The notes: generated from the letters alone by a model not told the origin. DNA of 64,000 nucleotides from Wolfiporia cocos (GCA_029448655.1 JACCLO010000003.1:3224001-3288000), one strand, 5' to 3'; shown: positions 1 to 13,700, counted from the stretch's first letter. Numbers and translations are program-made.

Positions 1-2319
1 GAATGTGGCGTTTCCACCTACTACAAAATTCTCGGGGTCGGCGGCGAGAAGACGCCGTAGTTCTTCGATGGCTTTCGGCCAATCTCCGTTCGCAGACGCA
101 AGCAGTGCGCTGTTCATCAAATTCAACGTCTGGTCGGCGGCAGGATCCTGAGCTACGTCCATGAAATGCTTCATCGCCATGGTGACATATCCACCTTGCA
201 GATAGACGCGGCCTATGGCAGATTGCATGTAGGGGGATGTGGTGTCGCCCTGCCTGCACAGCGGCTCGAGTAGCTTAGCGGCGGCCATGACGTCCTATCA
301 GGAAAAGATGAGATTTCCGCCCTGACGTTCGATGAGACCGCTCGCACCTTCATTTCGATGAGCTGAGACGCGATAATCAAACAGACACGCGCGCCACGCT
401 CTTGCCACATCACGAAGCCAGTCGCATCCTTCTTGGCACCAGCTACGCGCGCCTTGATTTTACACTGCTTCAGCAACGCGGACAGCGCATCGAGATAGCC
501 CATATGGTCCCCCGCCCAGTACTTGAGCCGGGCATGGAGCACCTCGAGCTCAAACGGCAGCTTGCGGTCGAAGAGCCATTCCCTCGCGGTCGCAGGCTCG
601 ACGCCGTTCAGCACGGTGAACAGGTTCGTGCACTCCGCGGACGTCTGGTTGAACAGCCGCAGGCGCGCGAGACACGAGAGGCGGAGATACCAGAGCTAGC
701 GGGCGGTAAGTCTCTAACGCCGACGCGGTACTGCCTCCGGTGGACTTACAGAGAGGATGAGATCCAGATCCTCCGGGTCCGCGTCCACGATGCGGTCGCG
801 CGCCATACTTGCCAAGGCGCGCCAGCTGTTCGTCATCTGCGCGCCACGCTCATCAACTCGCCGCAAGGGATGCTCCTTACAGCTAGCTCAGACTCACGAC
901 TAGCGTGTTGAAGTCGGCTCCCTGCCAGTTCCCACTCAGGTCGCGCGAAGGTCGCTTCTCAGGCGGAATATATTTTGTCAAGAGCGTAGAGAGCGGATCA
1001 GTCTAATGGGTACAACAACAGCGTAGTTAGCGCGTCCGTCTGGATGTATAGGGATAATAAATAATCCGATTCCGCGCGAGCCACCAGTTGAGCGAGCAGA
1101 AGAGCAGAGAGCGTACATTCGGTATTGGAAGGAACATGGTGGGGAGCGTGAGGCCGGGAAGGTAGAGTTCGGGTGCCTCCTCTTCCTCTTCGTCGCTGAC
1201 GAGCTGGGGCGGTGGCGGCGGGACGTCTTTATTTACATCGGCGGGAAGCGCAGGAGGTAGTTCTTCTGACGCATCGGATGGCTGCACGAGTGAAACTTCA
1301 TCGGCTGCGGCCAGCGACGGCCTGATGTCGACTTGAAGACCAGTCGGCTCCTCAGCGACTTCCTCAGCAGCCTCTGGCTCCTCTGAAGGAGAGTCCTCGG
1401 GCTCATCCACGAGGAATGGGTCGGGAACCTCCGGTTCTTCACTACGAGGGCTGGAGTCGACCTCCATCGTACCTTCCTCCTTGTCCTCCGACTCAGAGGC
1501 GTCAAACTTGGAGTCGTCAAGCGTAGACGCGCGCTCCTCCTCGGGAGGCATGGGCACAACAGGATCAGGAGACTCACTTGGCTCCGGTGAGTCCGACTCC
1601 GCGGGCTGAGAAGCCTCTGGTGCGGCCGTTTCTGGTGCAGCGGTCGGTTCATCATCTTCTGGCGCGACTGGCTGGTCAAGTTCTGCCTCGGGCAGATTCG
1701 GCTGTGGCGAACTCATGTTATCGCCAGGTGCTGGTTGCGGCGACAGCGCGGCCACCGAGTCCAGCAGTGCAGGAGTAGAGCTGTCGCCCACAGCAGAAAC
1801 ATACGCGGAGGACGCGTCAACGCTTGCGCTGTGCACGCTCGACGAGTCACGTATCGACAGATGGTCGGCGGCGCTGGCGAAAGATGATGGCCTGTCGACG
1901 GAGTGCGCGTCGAACGAGTGCGCGTCGGTCACGTCTGCCGGCTCGCCTTCGCTGGTCAATGTCGACGCAGACATGGAGTCGAAGCTAGTCTTGGATTTGG
2001 GATAAAGAGGGAAGGCAATAGGGAGCGCGGGAATATCGTGGACGATGCCAACGATGGAGTCGACGGGAGTGTGGGAGGGAGGGATGCTGGCGACGACCGA
2101 CTGGTCGCGCACGGGGACAGCGGAGATAGCCGCGGCCTTGGGGTGGTGCCCGATATGGGAAATGTGGCGGATGCCGCCTTGAAGTTTCTTGACGAGCTTG
2201 CGGACCCCCTTGGGCTGCGGCGCGGCCTCTCCGTTGATGGCAGAAGCGGCCCTCGAAGAGGGTGTCGAGGAATTCGAAGGGGCGGAGTGTGTGCGTGGGT
2301 GTAGGGAAATTCCCTTCAT
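1..2319 (-). CDS. TRAPP complex subunit 12-like protein (3' end outside window)
   Basis: Likely subunit of the TRAPP complex, the tethering and Rab-activating factor of ER-Golgi traffic; TRAPPC12 is a TPR protein. Exons read on the minus strand: 1117-2319, 898-1002, 750-836, 348-695 and 1-294, with introns of 53-114 bp and phases that close. The start is MKGISLHP at 2319. About 390 N-terminal residues are low-complexity and acidic (Ser/Glu/Pro), then a conserved block starts at LPGLTLPTMFLPIPNTDPLS, followed by a helical TPR region (LWYLRLSCLARLRLF; GDWPKAIEELRRLLAADPEN). The TPR order matches the C-terminal half of animal TRAPPC12. The gene runs off the left edge after about 720 residues, so the last repeats and the stop are missing. 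Family assignment rests on remembered TRAPPC12 motifs; the TPR fold itself is clear. Confidence 0.8.
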
Positions 2320-3523
2320 TTTGCTGACTAGCCGGGTCTGGTGCAGCCTCGCTTTTATCGTGCAGGCAGCGCTCTTTATACGTCTCGGTCCGTGGCCTCG
2401 ACATGCACCACCGGGCGACCTCGGGAGCCTCTTTCCCGTCAAACTCCTCTCTGGCCGTACGATATCAAACGCTGTGGCGCGGAGCACTGGAATGGACGAG
2501 TCGCGCCTTGATGAGCGCCGCTCTCGAACGTCGAGACTGTCCCGCAGAGCTCACAAGACACGACTTAGCACCTGCACGCCATCATCGCCACCAAGTTGGA
2601 CGTCGGCCTCGGCTACGGACCGTCCACTAATCAGAAGATAACAGGGAGCGGGGTCCCCATTGGTTGCCAGACAAAGCCCGCGCCTGACCCTGATCCGGGG
2701 CGTGCCACCGCAACACGTTCAAGGGCCATGCATCGTGCATCAGCGTGAATATGGCGCATCAGCCTATCGCCTGCCAGAATTGTAGGATGTCCGTCGTCAT
2801 TGGGTTGCCGCGAACCTCGAGAGAAGGAGCGTTGTGCGCCAGTACAAGATCCGACGGCAGAAGGGTCCAGAAATCGAGCAGGACAACGGCCTTGCGCCGA
2901 GGTCGAGGCCGGCGACTTGGCGTCATAAACAGGTGATCACGGACGATTATGAGCCACTGCGCCGCTGCATGTTGTCCGCAGCATGGGCAGGCTGTGTATG
3001 TTTTTTGTCAGTGGTAGCATTCAGGCCAACACTCGTCTTGACGTTCTGAGCTACGATTGGTCCCATACCCGATTTCTTCCGCATTGCATGCATGATTACA
3101 TTCCTAAGGTGTAATTGCATGTGTTGTATGCGGCCGGGAGCACTAAACATATCGATGGGCGCGAGCTTGTTGGCGGCCCTCCGAAGTAAAACTGCAATGC
3201 CGGCGGCAGAACCAAGGATCTCGCCTAAGCAACCAGTAATATTGATGAAGTCAGAGAAAGTCTAAGCAGCCTACTTGAGCACGTATGGACAAATCATCAC
3301 GAGAGTGTAAGTGCGGGGAGAACAGATCAGGGCGCGCGGCGCGCCGGGGCGGTATTACGTAAGCTCACCAGGCTCACTTCGTCACGGTTCACCGACGCTG
3401 CAGCCACTCACCTCAGACCTCAGATCACTCTCTAGACCCGAAAGCCTGATTTGTTTTCCTCATCTGACCCGTGGTCACTGAGCTTGCATTGCAATCATCA
3501 CGAAATAACGGGGCTAGCTGGAC
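2320..3523. promoter_or_regulatory. Divergent intergenic region between TRAPPC12-like gene and VPS5
   Basis: This is 1.2 kb between two genes read outward. No supported coding exon is seen; the open frames here are short and lack splice-consistent continuation. Both promoters must lie here. Confidence 0.5.
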
Positions 3524-6025
3524 ATGGACGGTTTTGACGACTTGCTCTCACAATCCCGCAACGTGCTGGACAACCCATTTGAGGACCCGTTTGCTAAGCC
3601 GCGCTCTAGCTCGCCTGATCCTTGGTCAAGTTTTGGACAGGCATCGACATTGCATGATGATGCACAGAATGCATTTATGGACGCGCACAGCGCGACACCG
3701 ACATTAGACACGCACGGCTTTGGCGACTCGTCTGGCTTCCAGTACACGGTCCCAGAAACCAGAGAAGAGACGTCTACGGCAGAAGAAACTCACGTCGAGA
3801 CAGACCAGTTGGGCACGCATACACCCACCTCTCCTGTCACGCCGGGCTTCAGAGAAAGCGTGCAGGAGACAGTTGAAGAGGTCGCCCCCAAGCGCGAAGA
3901 GACTCCGCCCCCGCGTTCGCGGCAGCCCTCGCCGCCTCCCATAGAACCCCCACGCTCTCCCATACATCCCGCGACCGCGCCCGCAACGAACAACTCGTTC
4001 GCGCGCAATCGCGGGCACAAGCCGATGAGCAGCGCGGCGGCCCCGCAGCCCGTATACCGCCCGCAGCCCGCCTACCATACACCTCTCGACCAGCCCGCAT
4101 CTGCAGGACTCGGGCTCGAGAGGTCGATAGCGGGGCTTGCGATCGGTGGGGAGTCGCTCGGGGGGTGGCACGGCGCGCAGAGCGCGTTTGCAGGCGTGCA
4201 GCCGCGACCGCGGAGCAGGGCGCGGCGGGACTCGGACTCGTCCGACGACGACCGGCCGATCCTGCAGTCTGCGCGGCTGTCGGCGAACCGGGTGCCGGCG
4301 GTGCAGGTGAGTGCGTGCGGTGCGTGCGTGTGCAGGCAGGCTGAGTGAGGTAATGCGCGTGTGCGTGGAAGGCACTGGCGGCGCCCGCGCAGAAGGACGA
4401 CAACGGCCTGCAGCCTGTGTTTGTGATTACCGTGGATGACCCGCAGAAGGTGGGCGATCCGATCCGCGCCTACACCATGTACACGGTGCACACCAAGGTA
4501 TGTTGCGTCACCAGCCGTCTCCCATGACCCCCTTCATCTCGCGAGCAGACCACCTCCCCGCTTTACAGCAAGTCGACGTTCTCCGTTCTTCGCCGGTATT
4601 CCGACTTCCTTTGGCTGTATGAAACGCTTTCGCAAAACAACCCAGGCGTCGTTGTCCCTCCAGTGCCGGAGAAGAACCCGTACCGCAGATTCGATGAGAA
4701 TTTTGTGCAGCAGCGACGGCTTGCACTGGAGAAATGCATCCAAAAAATTGCGAATCATCCCGTGCTGCAGAAGGACTCGGATCTCCTATTCTTCCTAGAA
4801 AGCGACACCTTTGCATTGGACGTGAGTCCGAAGTCACGGCTTAATAGCGTTACTGGTATTCATGACACATACTATAGATCAAGCACCGCAAAGCCGAGCT
4901 CGCGCAAGAGAAGGGAGGGCTCATGGCGAGCCTCGGGCAGAGTATTGTTGGCCCAAGATTTTACGAGACTGATGAGGTACAGCGACTCATGTATATACTC
5001 GAACGTACGCTCAAACTTTCACAGTGGTTCGACAGACAAAAGTCATATCTTGATAGCCTCGAAACGCAACTGCGCGGATTAGTGAAAGCCATTGACTTTG
5101 TCGCGAAACACCGCGCAGGTAGAGAATGAGTTCCTGAGTTTCTGCGCCGCGCATATACTCATATTGGCCGATTAGAACTGTCGGCCGCAGCTGGAGAGTT
5201 CGCGCAAACAGTTGCGGACTTGTCCATGTCCGACGTGGGCGCTCCGCTTGCATCTTCCTTTGCGGGCCTCGCGGAGGTTGAGCGCGAAGCGCAAGAGCTA
5301 CAAACGATACAGTCAAACGAGGACGTAGTCACTATTATGGCGACAGGTTTGTGCCGCACCCAGTTCATGCACATACCCTATTTGACGTTGCATGTTCAAG
5401 CGGACGAGTATGCCCGGCTCATCAGCTCCGTGCGGGTGAGTAGGCGGCTGCATAAGATGGTGTCGTGGCGTGACGCTGTTGGTGTACTAGTCTGCATTCA
5501 GCTCGCGCATTCGGATATATCACAACTGGCAAGCTGCCGATGGCCACCTGAGGCGCACCAAGCAGACTCACGATACGCAGCGCGCACAAGGCAAGCTTCC
5601 CTCAGATCAGCTGAGCCGCTCGTTGTCTCTCGTTGCGGATGTACGTACATTCGGTCATCGTGCATCATCTCGTGACTCTCAGTGTTCTCACCCCGACACA
5701 TTGTAGGCTGAGCGACGGGCACTCGATGCCAAGCAAGAGTTCGACCAAGTGTCTAGGCTCGTCAAGTCAGAAGTGGCGCGCTTCGAGCAGGAACGCATCG
5801 AGGATTTCAAGAACACCCTTGAGGCGTTCCTTGACGGCATGATTTCACGGCAAAAGCAGGTGCGTCACGGGTCGCTCGCCTTGCAACAACCGTTCCCGTC
5901 TGACACCTCGCTAGCTCATTGCCGCTTGGGAGAATTACCAACAGCGATTGTTGAAGGCAGCTGTCCCGCCAAACGAGCGAAAACGAGAAGACCCTGTTGC
6001 TTCTGATGCGTCAACATCCCCATAG
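3524..6025 (+). CDS. VPS5: Sorting nexin Vps5 (retromer SNX-BAR subunit)
   Basis: Endosome-to-Golgi retromer subunit: binds PI3P through a PX domain and bends membrane through a BAR domain. There are ten exons: 3524-4306, 4372-4497, 4549-4821, 4878-4976, 5025-5118, 5176-5346, 5401-5435, 5491-5640, 5707-5859 and 5915-6025, giving 664 aa in closed phase. Residues 1-260 are disordered and rich in Ser/Pro. The PX domain follows: VFVITVDDPQKVGD, then the RRYSDFLWLYETL lipid-binding segment and PPVPEKNPYRRF. The BAR-type helices come next (WFDRQKSYLDSLETQLRGLV; ending DFKNTLEAFLDGMISRQKQ and AAWENYQQ). The order PX-BAR with a long acidic N-terminus is that of Vps5/SNX1 rather than Vps17. One exon is only 35 nt. 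The gene converges with MPE1, 219 bp between stops. Confidence 0.93.
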
Positions 6026-6244
6026 TTATCACAGCCACTACCACTCAGCATGTCCTGCATTTTGGATTAGGAAAGGATGATCGATTCTTACAGAGTTGTG
6101 CTGGAATCTACATGTGTGAAATACTTAATCCGCCGATATGGAGATGTTAATGCTACCAAGATCGGAACACTGTCCCATCGCCAACCGATCCATGACTGCA
6201 CCGCACGCTCGCCTCCTACCCGACCTCCGCAACCTCGTGATCGC

Positions 6245-8351
6245 TCACTCCCAGTACCGCGGCATCTTCGCCTCGTGCTCGCTGCCCCCCACTTCCAGAA
6301 AGTCTGACGGACGCTCGCGCTTGAGGTAGTTCCTGCGACGGTTGTTGAGAGGCAGGCGCTGGTATGCGGAGTCTTGGCCCGCCGGCTGTTGGTTCGGGAA
6401 CGGGTTGGTCCAATTCTGCTGGAAGTTCTGCTGGTAGCCCTGCATGCCCTGCATGTTGTTGAACGGCATGCCCGCGGAGCTGTTCGACTGCTGGAACGTC
6501 GCGGCGAGCGCAGCAGTCATCTGAGCCTGCTGCAGTTCCATCTGCAACTGTTGGTGCTTCATCTGCGTCTGTTGGCGCACTTGTGGGGGGAGGGAGGGGT
6601 TGTTGAGCATGATCTGGATCTGGGATATAGAGGCTTGCAATTGCGGGATAGTCTGAGCGATGATCTGCGAGACGTCCATCTCACCGCCGGGCTGCTGTTC
6701 CGAGTAGTATTCTTGATCAAAAGCCGCAAGATCGGAGGCATTTGAGCTTTGCGATTGCTGAACAATGCGAGTACATGCGTCGATTTCATGGCAAGTACAA
6801 GTAAACAAAGCAAGACGAACCTTGTTACCTGATGATGGCTCCGGCGTTCCGTTCGATTTCGACTCCTCCTCAGCTTCATGCCGGCTCCTCTCAATCTCCT
6901 TGTCAATGTAGTCGCCCACCTTGGTGCGCATCGGCTTGTCGATGATGAGCTTGTCGAGCGAGGCAACCTTAGTACTACAATTCGGGCATAGGAAGTCACG
7001 TTCCAGCAAATGTGTTTGGATGCATTCCTCGCAGTACAAGGTACCGCAGCATGGCGTTTTGACAGCATCTCGGAAAAGCTGGTTGTCAATAGGACATACA
7101 AGGGTCGGATCGCTAGGTGTCCGTTCGCGGATATCGGCCTCCGTCAATCCCTTGTGCTTTGTGACCTGCTTCTGCCACGACGCACTGCAAACTCGTTAAT
7201 CACGTATCAATCGTGAAATGAGAAGACATACACGTCGGGCTGGGCCACAACGTAGCCACCTTCAGGGGTTACCATCACACCCTGACCAACCTGTCCGTTT
7301 GGAGTCTCAACAGCTTTCAGGAAGCTGCGAGGGATACCTGTGGTACGCTTGATGCGCGGCCGGTTATCGTAATCACGATCATTATTAGTGGGACAATCCT
7401 GGATCCAGTGACCTTGTAACAGGATGAGAAGGATCAATGATGTGCATTTACAAAAACGCAGACCTTTCTGTCCGCAGCGATAGCAGACATAGCTCGCGGG
7501 GAGGGGGCGCTCTGGCTGATGATGATGATGCGAGTAGGGCTTTCCACCACGTCCGGTGCCACGGGGGTTCGTATGGATACGCACAGCACTATAATAACAA
7601 TGCAGAGGGGACAGAGCGAACCGCAATGCGAGAATTCGTTATTAGAAACACTACTACATCAACAGGAAGACCGCGAGAACGCGACACCAACTGAGACATC
7701 TTTTCCTGGGTCTCCTCCCAGTTTACAGTTTGTGCTTGGAACATGGCCGCCATAGCAGCAGCCTCGTCCTCCTTGGTGACTGCGGACTTGACAGTGATTG
7801 CCTGGGTGACTATGAGAGAACACGCCAATGAAGAAAAAAGCTGTCACGCGCACCGGTGTCGTAGCATTCTTGGGCGGGGCGCTTGCAAGTTCCTTTTCCA
7901 TCTTGACGTCGAATCGTTTGGAGATATTACCTGTACTTCTGTGCCACGAGTTGGCACTGCCAGCATTTCCAGTCGCTTTCGACGATGGCTCGAGAGTCGC
8001 TGCAGTAGAAGCAGAATTGCCGATGTACATAGCAGCCTTACCCTTGCCTTGTCGCACATAGACACGCTTAACGAGCACAGAAGACGAACGTGGGATCACG
8101 AAGTCATCCTTCAACTCTGAGTGGCCGGCAGAGATTGCGGTCAACAGCAATTTGCTGGCAAGTCATACGGGAAGCTCACCATCTCCTGAAGAACTATCAC
8201 ACACAACAAGGTCGAAGTCGTTGGCCTTATTGAGGTTGTTCGCTAAGATGATCTCTTTCTTGAGATCAAACACAGAGATGCCGGTGCCATCGAAGGTCAC
8301 CCTGGACTCGTCCCTCTGAGACTTGAACTTGTAGAAAACCGACGATGACAT
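6245..8351 (-). CDS. MPE1: Cleavage and polyadenylation factor Mpe1 (DWNN-zinc knuckle-RING)
   Basis: Subunit of the pre-mRNA 3'-end cleavage/polyadenylation factor, homologous to RBBP6. Seven exons on the minus strand (8180-8351, 7854-8116, 7692-7801, 7464-7588, 7232-7412, 6821-7184, 6245-6757) give 575 aa in closed phase. The order is diagnostic: an N-terminal ubiquitin-like DWNN domain (MSSSVFYKFKSQRDESRVTF), a CCHC zinc knuckle (CYRCGQKGHWIQDCP, split by the 7413-7463 intron) and a RING/U-box-like zinc domain (CPIDNQLFRDAVKTPCCGTL then CEECIQTH and CPNC). The tail is Gln/Met-rich. The start Met at 8351 begins the DWNN domain directly. Shares a 289-bp divergent promoter with ERG4. Confidence 0.95.
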
Positions 8352-8640
8352 TCGTCACAGTATGAATTATGTCCACCGCTAAGTATTACAGGGTGTGTTG
8401 CTGGGGAGGGATGATGAACGAAGAGCGATACGAAGGAGCAGAGATGGAGGACGTGGAGAGGGAAGCACACGAGCGCCGGTCCAAATCTGTTTGCCGGATG
8501 AATCCGGGCGGAGGCTGAATACATTCTCATCACGTGGCACGTGTCGGCCCACCGCGCACATTAGACGCCGGAAGCGCGACCTTGACGTGCCTCCATAAAA
8601 GCCTTGTCTGCGGTCTCAGACCCTTTCCTGAACCCTCATC
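8352..8640. promoter_or_regulatory. Bidirectional promoter of MPE1 and ERG4 with a doubled E-box
   Basis: This 289-bp gap separates divergent genes. Two CACGTG palindromes lie at 8531-8536 and 8538-8543, one base apart, about 100 bp before the ERG4 start. A TATA-like CATAAAAG lies at 8594-8601, 40 bp before ERG4. CACGTG is bound by bHLH factors, including the fungal SREBP-type sterol regulators; a role for these sites here is inferred. Confidence 0.55.
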
Positions 8641-10597
8641 ATGTCCGCGGTTGCACCAGACACGCGCGACGGCCTGCGCCAAAGGCATGCCACCAATGGC
8701 ACCAACGGTGTAACGCCGACCGACGAGGGCAAGAAAATGGACCAGAAACTTGACAGCCATACCGAGTGAGTGAACACGCGAGAATCATGAATGCAGTGCT
8801 CATATGCGCTAGGTATGAGTTCGGCGGCCCATGGGGTGTGGTCGCCATCATGACCGGATTCCCCATCCTCATGTACTACTTCTGGATTTGCCTGGTGTTC
8901 TACGACGGTAATTTGGTGACTCCCTCGTCAGTGGACGACATTCAACCATTCCTGATCCGCATGTGGGAGCATATCTGTGTCGTACGTCACTCTTGCATGA
9001 ACGAGGCAGCCCATCTTAGTGGAACGCGTCTCAGGATGCCAGTCCCAACGCGTACGCATGGAAGGTCTACACCGGCTTGATGGTCTTCCAGCTCTTCTTG
9101 GCTTGGGTCGTACCCGGATATATGCAAGAGGGTCTCCCGGTTCCTTCCTTGGGCTACAAAACCCTCATGTACAAGTGCAATGCCATTGGTTGCATCTACA
9201 TCACCATGGCTACTGCTGCTGTTCTCCACACTACGGGCATCTTCCGCATGACGGAAATTATCGACAACTTCGGGCATCTCATGACTGTGGCAATGATCTA
9301 CGGCTTCGGCGTCTCCTTCTTCATGTACTTCATCACTGTGGCTACTGGAAACCAAATCAGGATGTCCGGCAACTTCATTTACGACGTCTTCATGGGCGCC
9401 TGCTTGAATCCGCGCATTGGTCCCATTGATCTCAAAATGTGGCTCGAGGTCCGCATTCCGTGGGTGATCGTGTTCTTCATGTCCGTCTCTGGCGCGTGCA
9501 AACAATATGAGGCATATGGATACGTTACACCTGTAAGCCGCACGTTTAGGCTTACATGAAGTTATCCTCACAATGACGTTTGTAGAACATGGCTTTTATG
9601 TGTCTCGCTACCTGGCTGTACTTGAATGCTTGGTGCGCTCCTCTGACCTTCCGCCTGGCCAGTTTACTGAGCAAGCCACAGTGGAAAGGGCGAGGAGTGC
9701 ATTCCTCAAACATGGGATATGTTCCACGAGAAGTGCGTACCATGTGGTACTTACACCATCGCATCAATCGTTAAAGTTTGTTCGATAGGTGGGGCTTCTT
9801 GGTGATCTTTTGGAACTTCGCCGGTGTTCCCTTCGTAGGTTTGTCGCTGGTGGTCTCCTCATATCTCTGAATGTTCTCGCAGTCATACATCTACTCGGTC
9901 GTCTACATGGCTTCTCATGATCCGTCCAAGTACCATTTCTCGGTTCCGACCTACGTCTTGCTCTATTCGACCCTTCTCACGGCTTACTATATGTAAGCTC
10001 CTTTTCTTTTATCACCTAGCCCGCCAATGACGCCTCGCATACAGCTGGGACACATCAATGTCACAAAAAAGCCGTTTCAAAATGCAAACACAGGGAATCA
10101 CCTCCTATCGCAAGACCTTCCCCCAGCTACCATGGGGTACCCTCAAAAACCCGAGCTACATCCAAACCGCGCACGGGTAGGCACACTTCACATTTGCCAA
10201 TTGCGGTTCCTGATAGTACCTCGTGGCATATAGCAACCGCCTTCTGACTGACGGCTGGTGGCGTTACTCGCGCAAGCCGGTGAGCATGAGGATGGTTCAT
10301 GTCTCACATCCGACTTATGCTTCTCGCTCCACAGAACTATGTTGCCGACTGGATCATGAGTCTTACGTGGGGTCTCGTCCAAGGCACATGTTCCGGGATC
10401 CCCTACTTCTACTCGGTCTTTTTCATTGTGGTGCTAATCCACCGCTGCGGCCGAGACTTCGAGAGGTCAGTGATGCTCAATGCTTCGTAACTTGATTCTG
10501 TCTGACAGCTGCGTGAAGGTGTGCCCTCAAGTACGGAAAAGACTGGGAGCGCTACTGTTCAATCGTCAAGTACAAGTTCATCCCTGGGATATACTGA
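8641..10597 (+). CDS. ERG4: Delta(24(28)) sterol reductase Erg4
   Basis: Last step of ergosterol synthesis: NADPH reduction of the C-24(28) double bond in the ER membrane. Eleven exons (8641-8765, 8813-8981, 9035-9532, 9586-9632, 9682-9732, 9789-9834, 9883-9992, 10045-10176, 10234-10279, 10335-10465, 10519-10597) give 477 aa, the usual family length, with closed phase. The start is [14 protein letters not shown]. Multiple membrane segments are visible, including [17 protein letters not shown]. The conserved C-terminal sterol-reductase signature [19 protein letters not shown] is followed by [21 protein letters not shown] and the end KYKFIPGIY. The acceptor at 9681 was chosen over one 11 bp earlier because it restores a KGEECIP-like block; both fit the phase. 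Possible sterol control is discussed under the promoter. Confidence 0.95.
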
Positions 10598-10749
10598 TGG
10601 TGCTAGGTATCTAATGCATCTATAATGGCTCGCCTGTATACTGGAGCTGCCTTAATCGCGCGTCGAGGTGTCGTCCATTACATTACAGAGTCATAACAGA
10701 GAGAGCGTTCAATCAGGTCTCCATGACACGGCCGTACATAAACACCCCC

Positions 10750-13700
10750 TCACTCAGACGGACTGAGCTTGTTCATCAATTCTAATAGCATCGTTTCAAT
10801 CCTTTTCTGCCTCTCTTCCATCCCCTCCAGGCGCTTTCCCCACTGGGACATAGGATCAGCATCTTCAGCTACCTCCTCAGCTGTTTCGAGAGGTTCACTG
10901 CCGGGCCTGGCATCCGGGCTAGATGATAGGAGCTGGTTTGTTATGCCCGGTCGGTTCCCCGGACTGGTCATAGTGGGGAAGCGCTTCAGGCCCAGGGCAT
11001 TGTGCGATTGTGGAGGACCGCTCGACGGGTCCACGCCGTGTGACATTCCGGTGGGCCTTCGCTGCATCGACGACAGCCGGCGGCGCGACGCAGGGCCATA
11101 GCTGACAACTGGGTGGCCGAATTCTGCTTGATGCTCTTCCGAATGGTCGTCTTCGTCCATTATCAATGGCTGAAACACCTGAGCAAGGGGGCTGGTGAGG
11201 CTCTGCGTCATGTCGAGCCCTCGCGTGACGATCGAGGTAAGACGCTGACGCGGTGGCGGCGGGATTGACGAGGGCCCTGCCTGGCGTTCGCTCTTGATCG
11301 AGGAACGGGGCGGAGTGGATGGCCCGCCGCTGCCATGGGAAACACGTCGCCGGGACATTTGCGACGTGCGGCGCTGGCGTTGGGAGACACCGTTAGACTG
11401 TGCCGGATCTTCGTCCTCCGAGTCGAGGGCGCTGTCATCCAGAGTATCACCGAGCTCGAAAATCTGTGCAATTTTATTAAACCTACAATGAATATCTGCA
11501 TTCATGTTTCAGTGCTTACAGCATCGATGTCCGCATCTGGCCCAGTCAGGCCCTCGAAAAATGCTGAAGTTTAGTCAGTGTCCACATCGCTCAATGTTGA
11601 TTGGCGGACGCACTCAAACGCTTGAGACTTCGGGGAAGCGTGTCGAATGCCTTGTTTGCAACCACCGTGACGGTTTCATAGAACGTGAACGCGCCGCTCC
11701 GCTTTGCTTGCCTTTCGTACCAAGCGATGAGCAGGAGAATGGGGAAACTCGTCAATCTGGACGACGTAAGTCGGACACATCTTATAAAGTCAACATGCCA
11801 GAGCCGCTGCATACCTGATCATAAACACGTTGACCTTGTGGAGCCATCGCGGTGTGAGGATGTAGCTTGCGGGCAGCATAATGCAAAGCGCAGCCAGGTT
11901 GATAGGAGGCTGATACGAGAATAACGGGTCCGCCTTCACTCTGTGAATCGATCAGCGGTGGACACATTGCTGCGTGTACGAGCTCACGAACCCCTCGATT
12001 GTGAGGACTGCACGGCGAAACATAGCCTAAATTGATCGCTCAATATATCCGCCTACGTTGTGATATAACATCCATGTGCAACATACCTCGGCAGTAGCGT
12101 CATCATTGATCGTTGCAAAAGTATTCGACAGAATCTAGACGCGATTCAATGTCGATAAACACTGTACACCGCAGCGATCAGCTTACCGATACCAGCACTT
12201 GTCACCAACAGCGCATAATTCAGCACACGCGTCGGTCAACTGTCCCACGACTTACCTGTCAGTAGCAATGTATTACTAAGGCAGGCATATGCAACCATCA
12301 TGATTGGTCCGAATGTCGGGTGGAATTTAGCTGGATGTTACTATCAGAGCATAGAATAAGGAAACATACGATCCGCTCACATGCATTGTCAAAGCCGCTC
12401 GCATCCAAGCCGAACCACAGATCTAGCATCCACCAGGAGATCTGGCTGATTCGAACGCTCAGTACATGCCCCATAATATCATAAGGAGGATAACCCACCC
12501 GACTGAATAGCTAGCACCGCGTTATGGCATTACTAACATTATAACAAAGTAAGTAACATCGACGTACTGGGCCTTGTTTCGGCTCAGTCTGATCATATAT
12601 CAGTCTGTCTGCAGCAGAAAAAAGCGGATCAACATGACTTACGTCCAGAGAGCATACAAGAAGCCACCGAAACAGAAGGCAGCAATGGCCATGAGGGCAA
12701 CGAATTGTACTATCATAGCGCGCAGGGACAGCACCATGACATTGTTTTTGAGCATCACAAATGCAAGTCTGTCATCAAGCAGAACACGTATCCTGTTTGG
12801 ATTGCATGCTTCCTAAAGTGGATCACAGCGAGAACTTACCGAGGGAACATCAATACTGCAATCACAGCAAGGAAGTCGACACCAGCTAGGGCGACCTTCT
12901 TGTCTGTAGGCTGTCAAATAACTCGCTGGAAAAGTAACGAAATGTCTTACGTACGATGGTTGTACACCCCGATGATTCGGAGAATGGCGTAGGTACAGTA
13001 GAGAGTTACTGTATGGCGATTAACCATTGATGTAATGAGACAGAATGCATATGCGTACCAAAAGCAAGATCAAATCCATTCTGCAAAGTAGGTGAATAAT
13101 TGAGTGGTTGTTTCGGTGCTATTGGTCACGGCGTGGCTTACCCATGTCCCTTTGAAGTATACTGACAATAGCGACTTAGAGCAGCCACCAACGCGAAGCA
13201 GCGGCGACATCACCGACCTTTGATACCGTGTTCCTGCATGGCAGCTACTTTCTCGAGAGTGAAGCCAAGTGCGTATACCATAAATATTGCCTCAGCAGCA
13301 TTGATTCGATCACGTTCATTATATTCGAGAGCGATAACGAAGAAGATGAAGAGAACAAGGAAGCTGTAGAAAGAATAAGGGATGATCATTGGTCCTGAAA
13401 ATTGTCGAACTGACTTCATAAATTCCAGCACGGAGCGAACAGCGGGCACTTTGAGACTAAGACGCGAAAAGAACCGTTCAGCGAATTTGGTGTGACCGGA
13501 GTGAGTACTAAGATCATCACCGATAATGATCCAACAACGGGGCCTTATGCGGGTCATAGAAGTGAATTGGCGTGCGCTTGTATGTCTGCGGGAACATCGG
13601 TCAACCGCCCATGTTCCTCCAAGGCAGACGTACATCTGAGAGGATAGAGCGTGAGCTATCTGCTTGATACACTATCTTGCCGCTGTAGAGAGAGATCGGT

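Noticed and set aside
402..911. Long plus-strand ORF of 169 codons
   Set aside because: It is antisense to TRAPPC12-like exons that are joined by good splice sites and carry TPR motifs.
4072..4491. 139-codon minus-strand ORF over VPS5
   Set aside because: GC-rich shadow of VPS5 exon 1; no motif.
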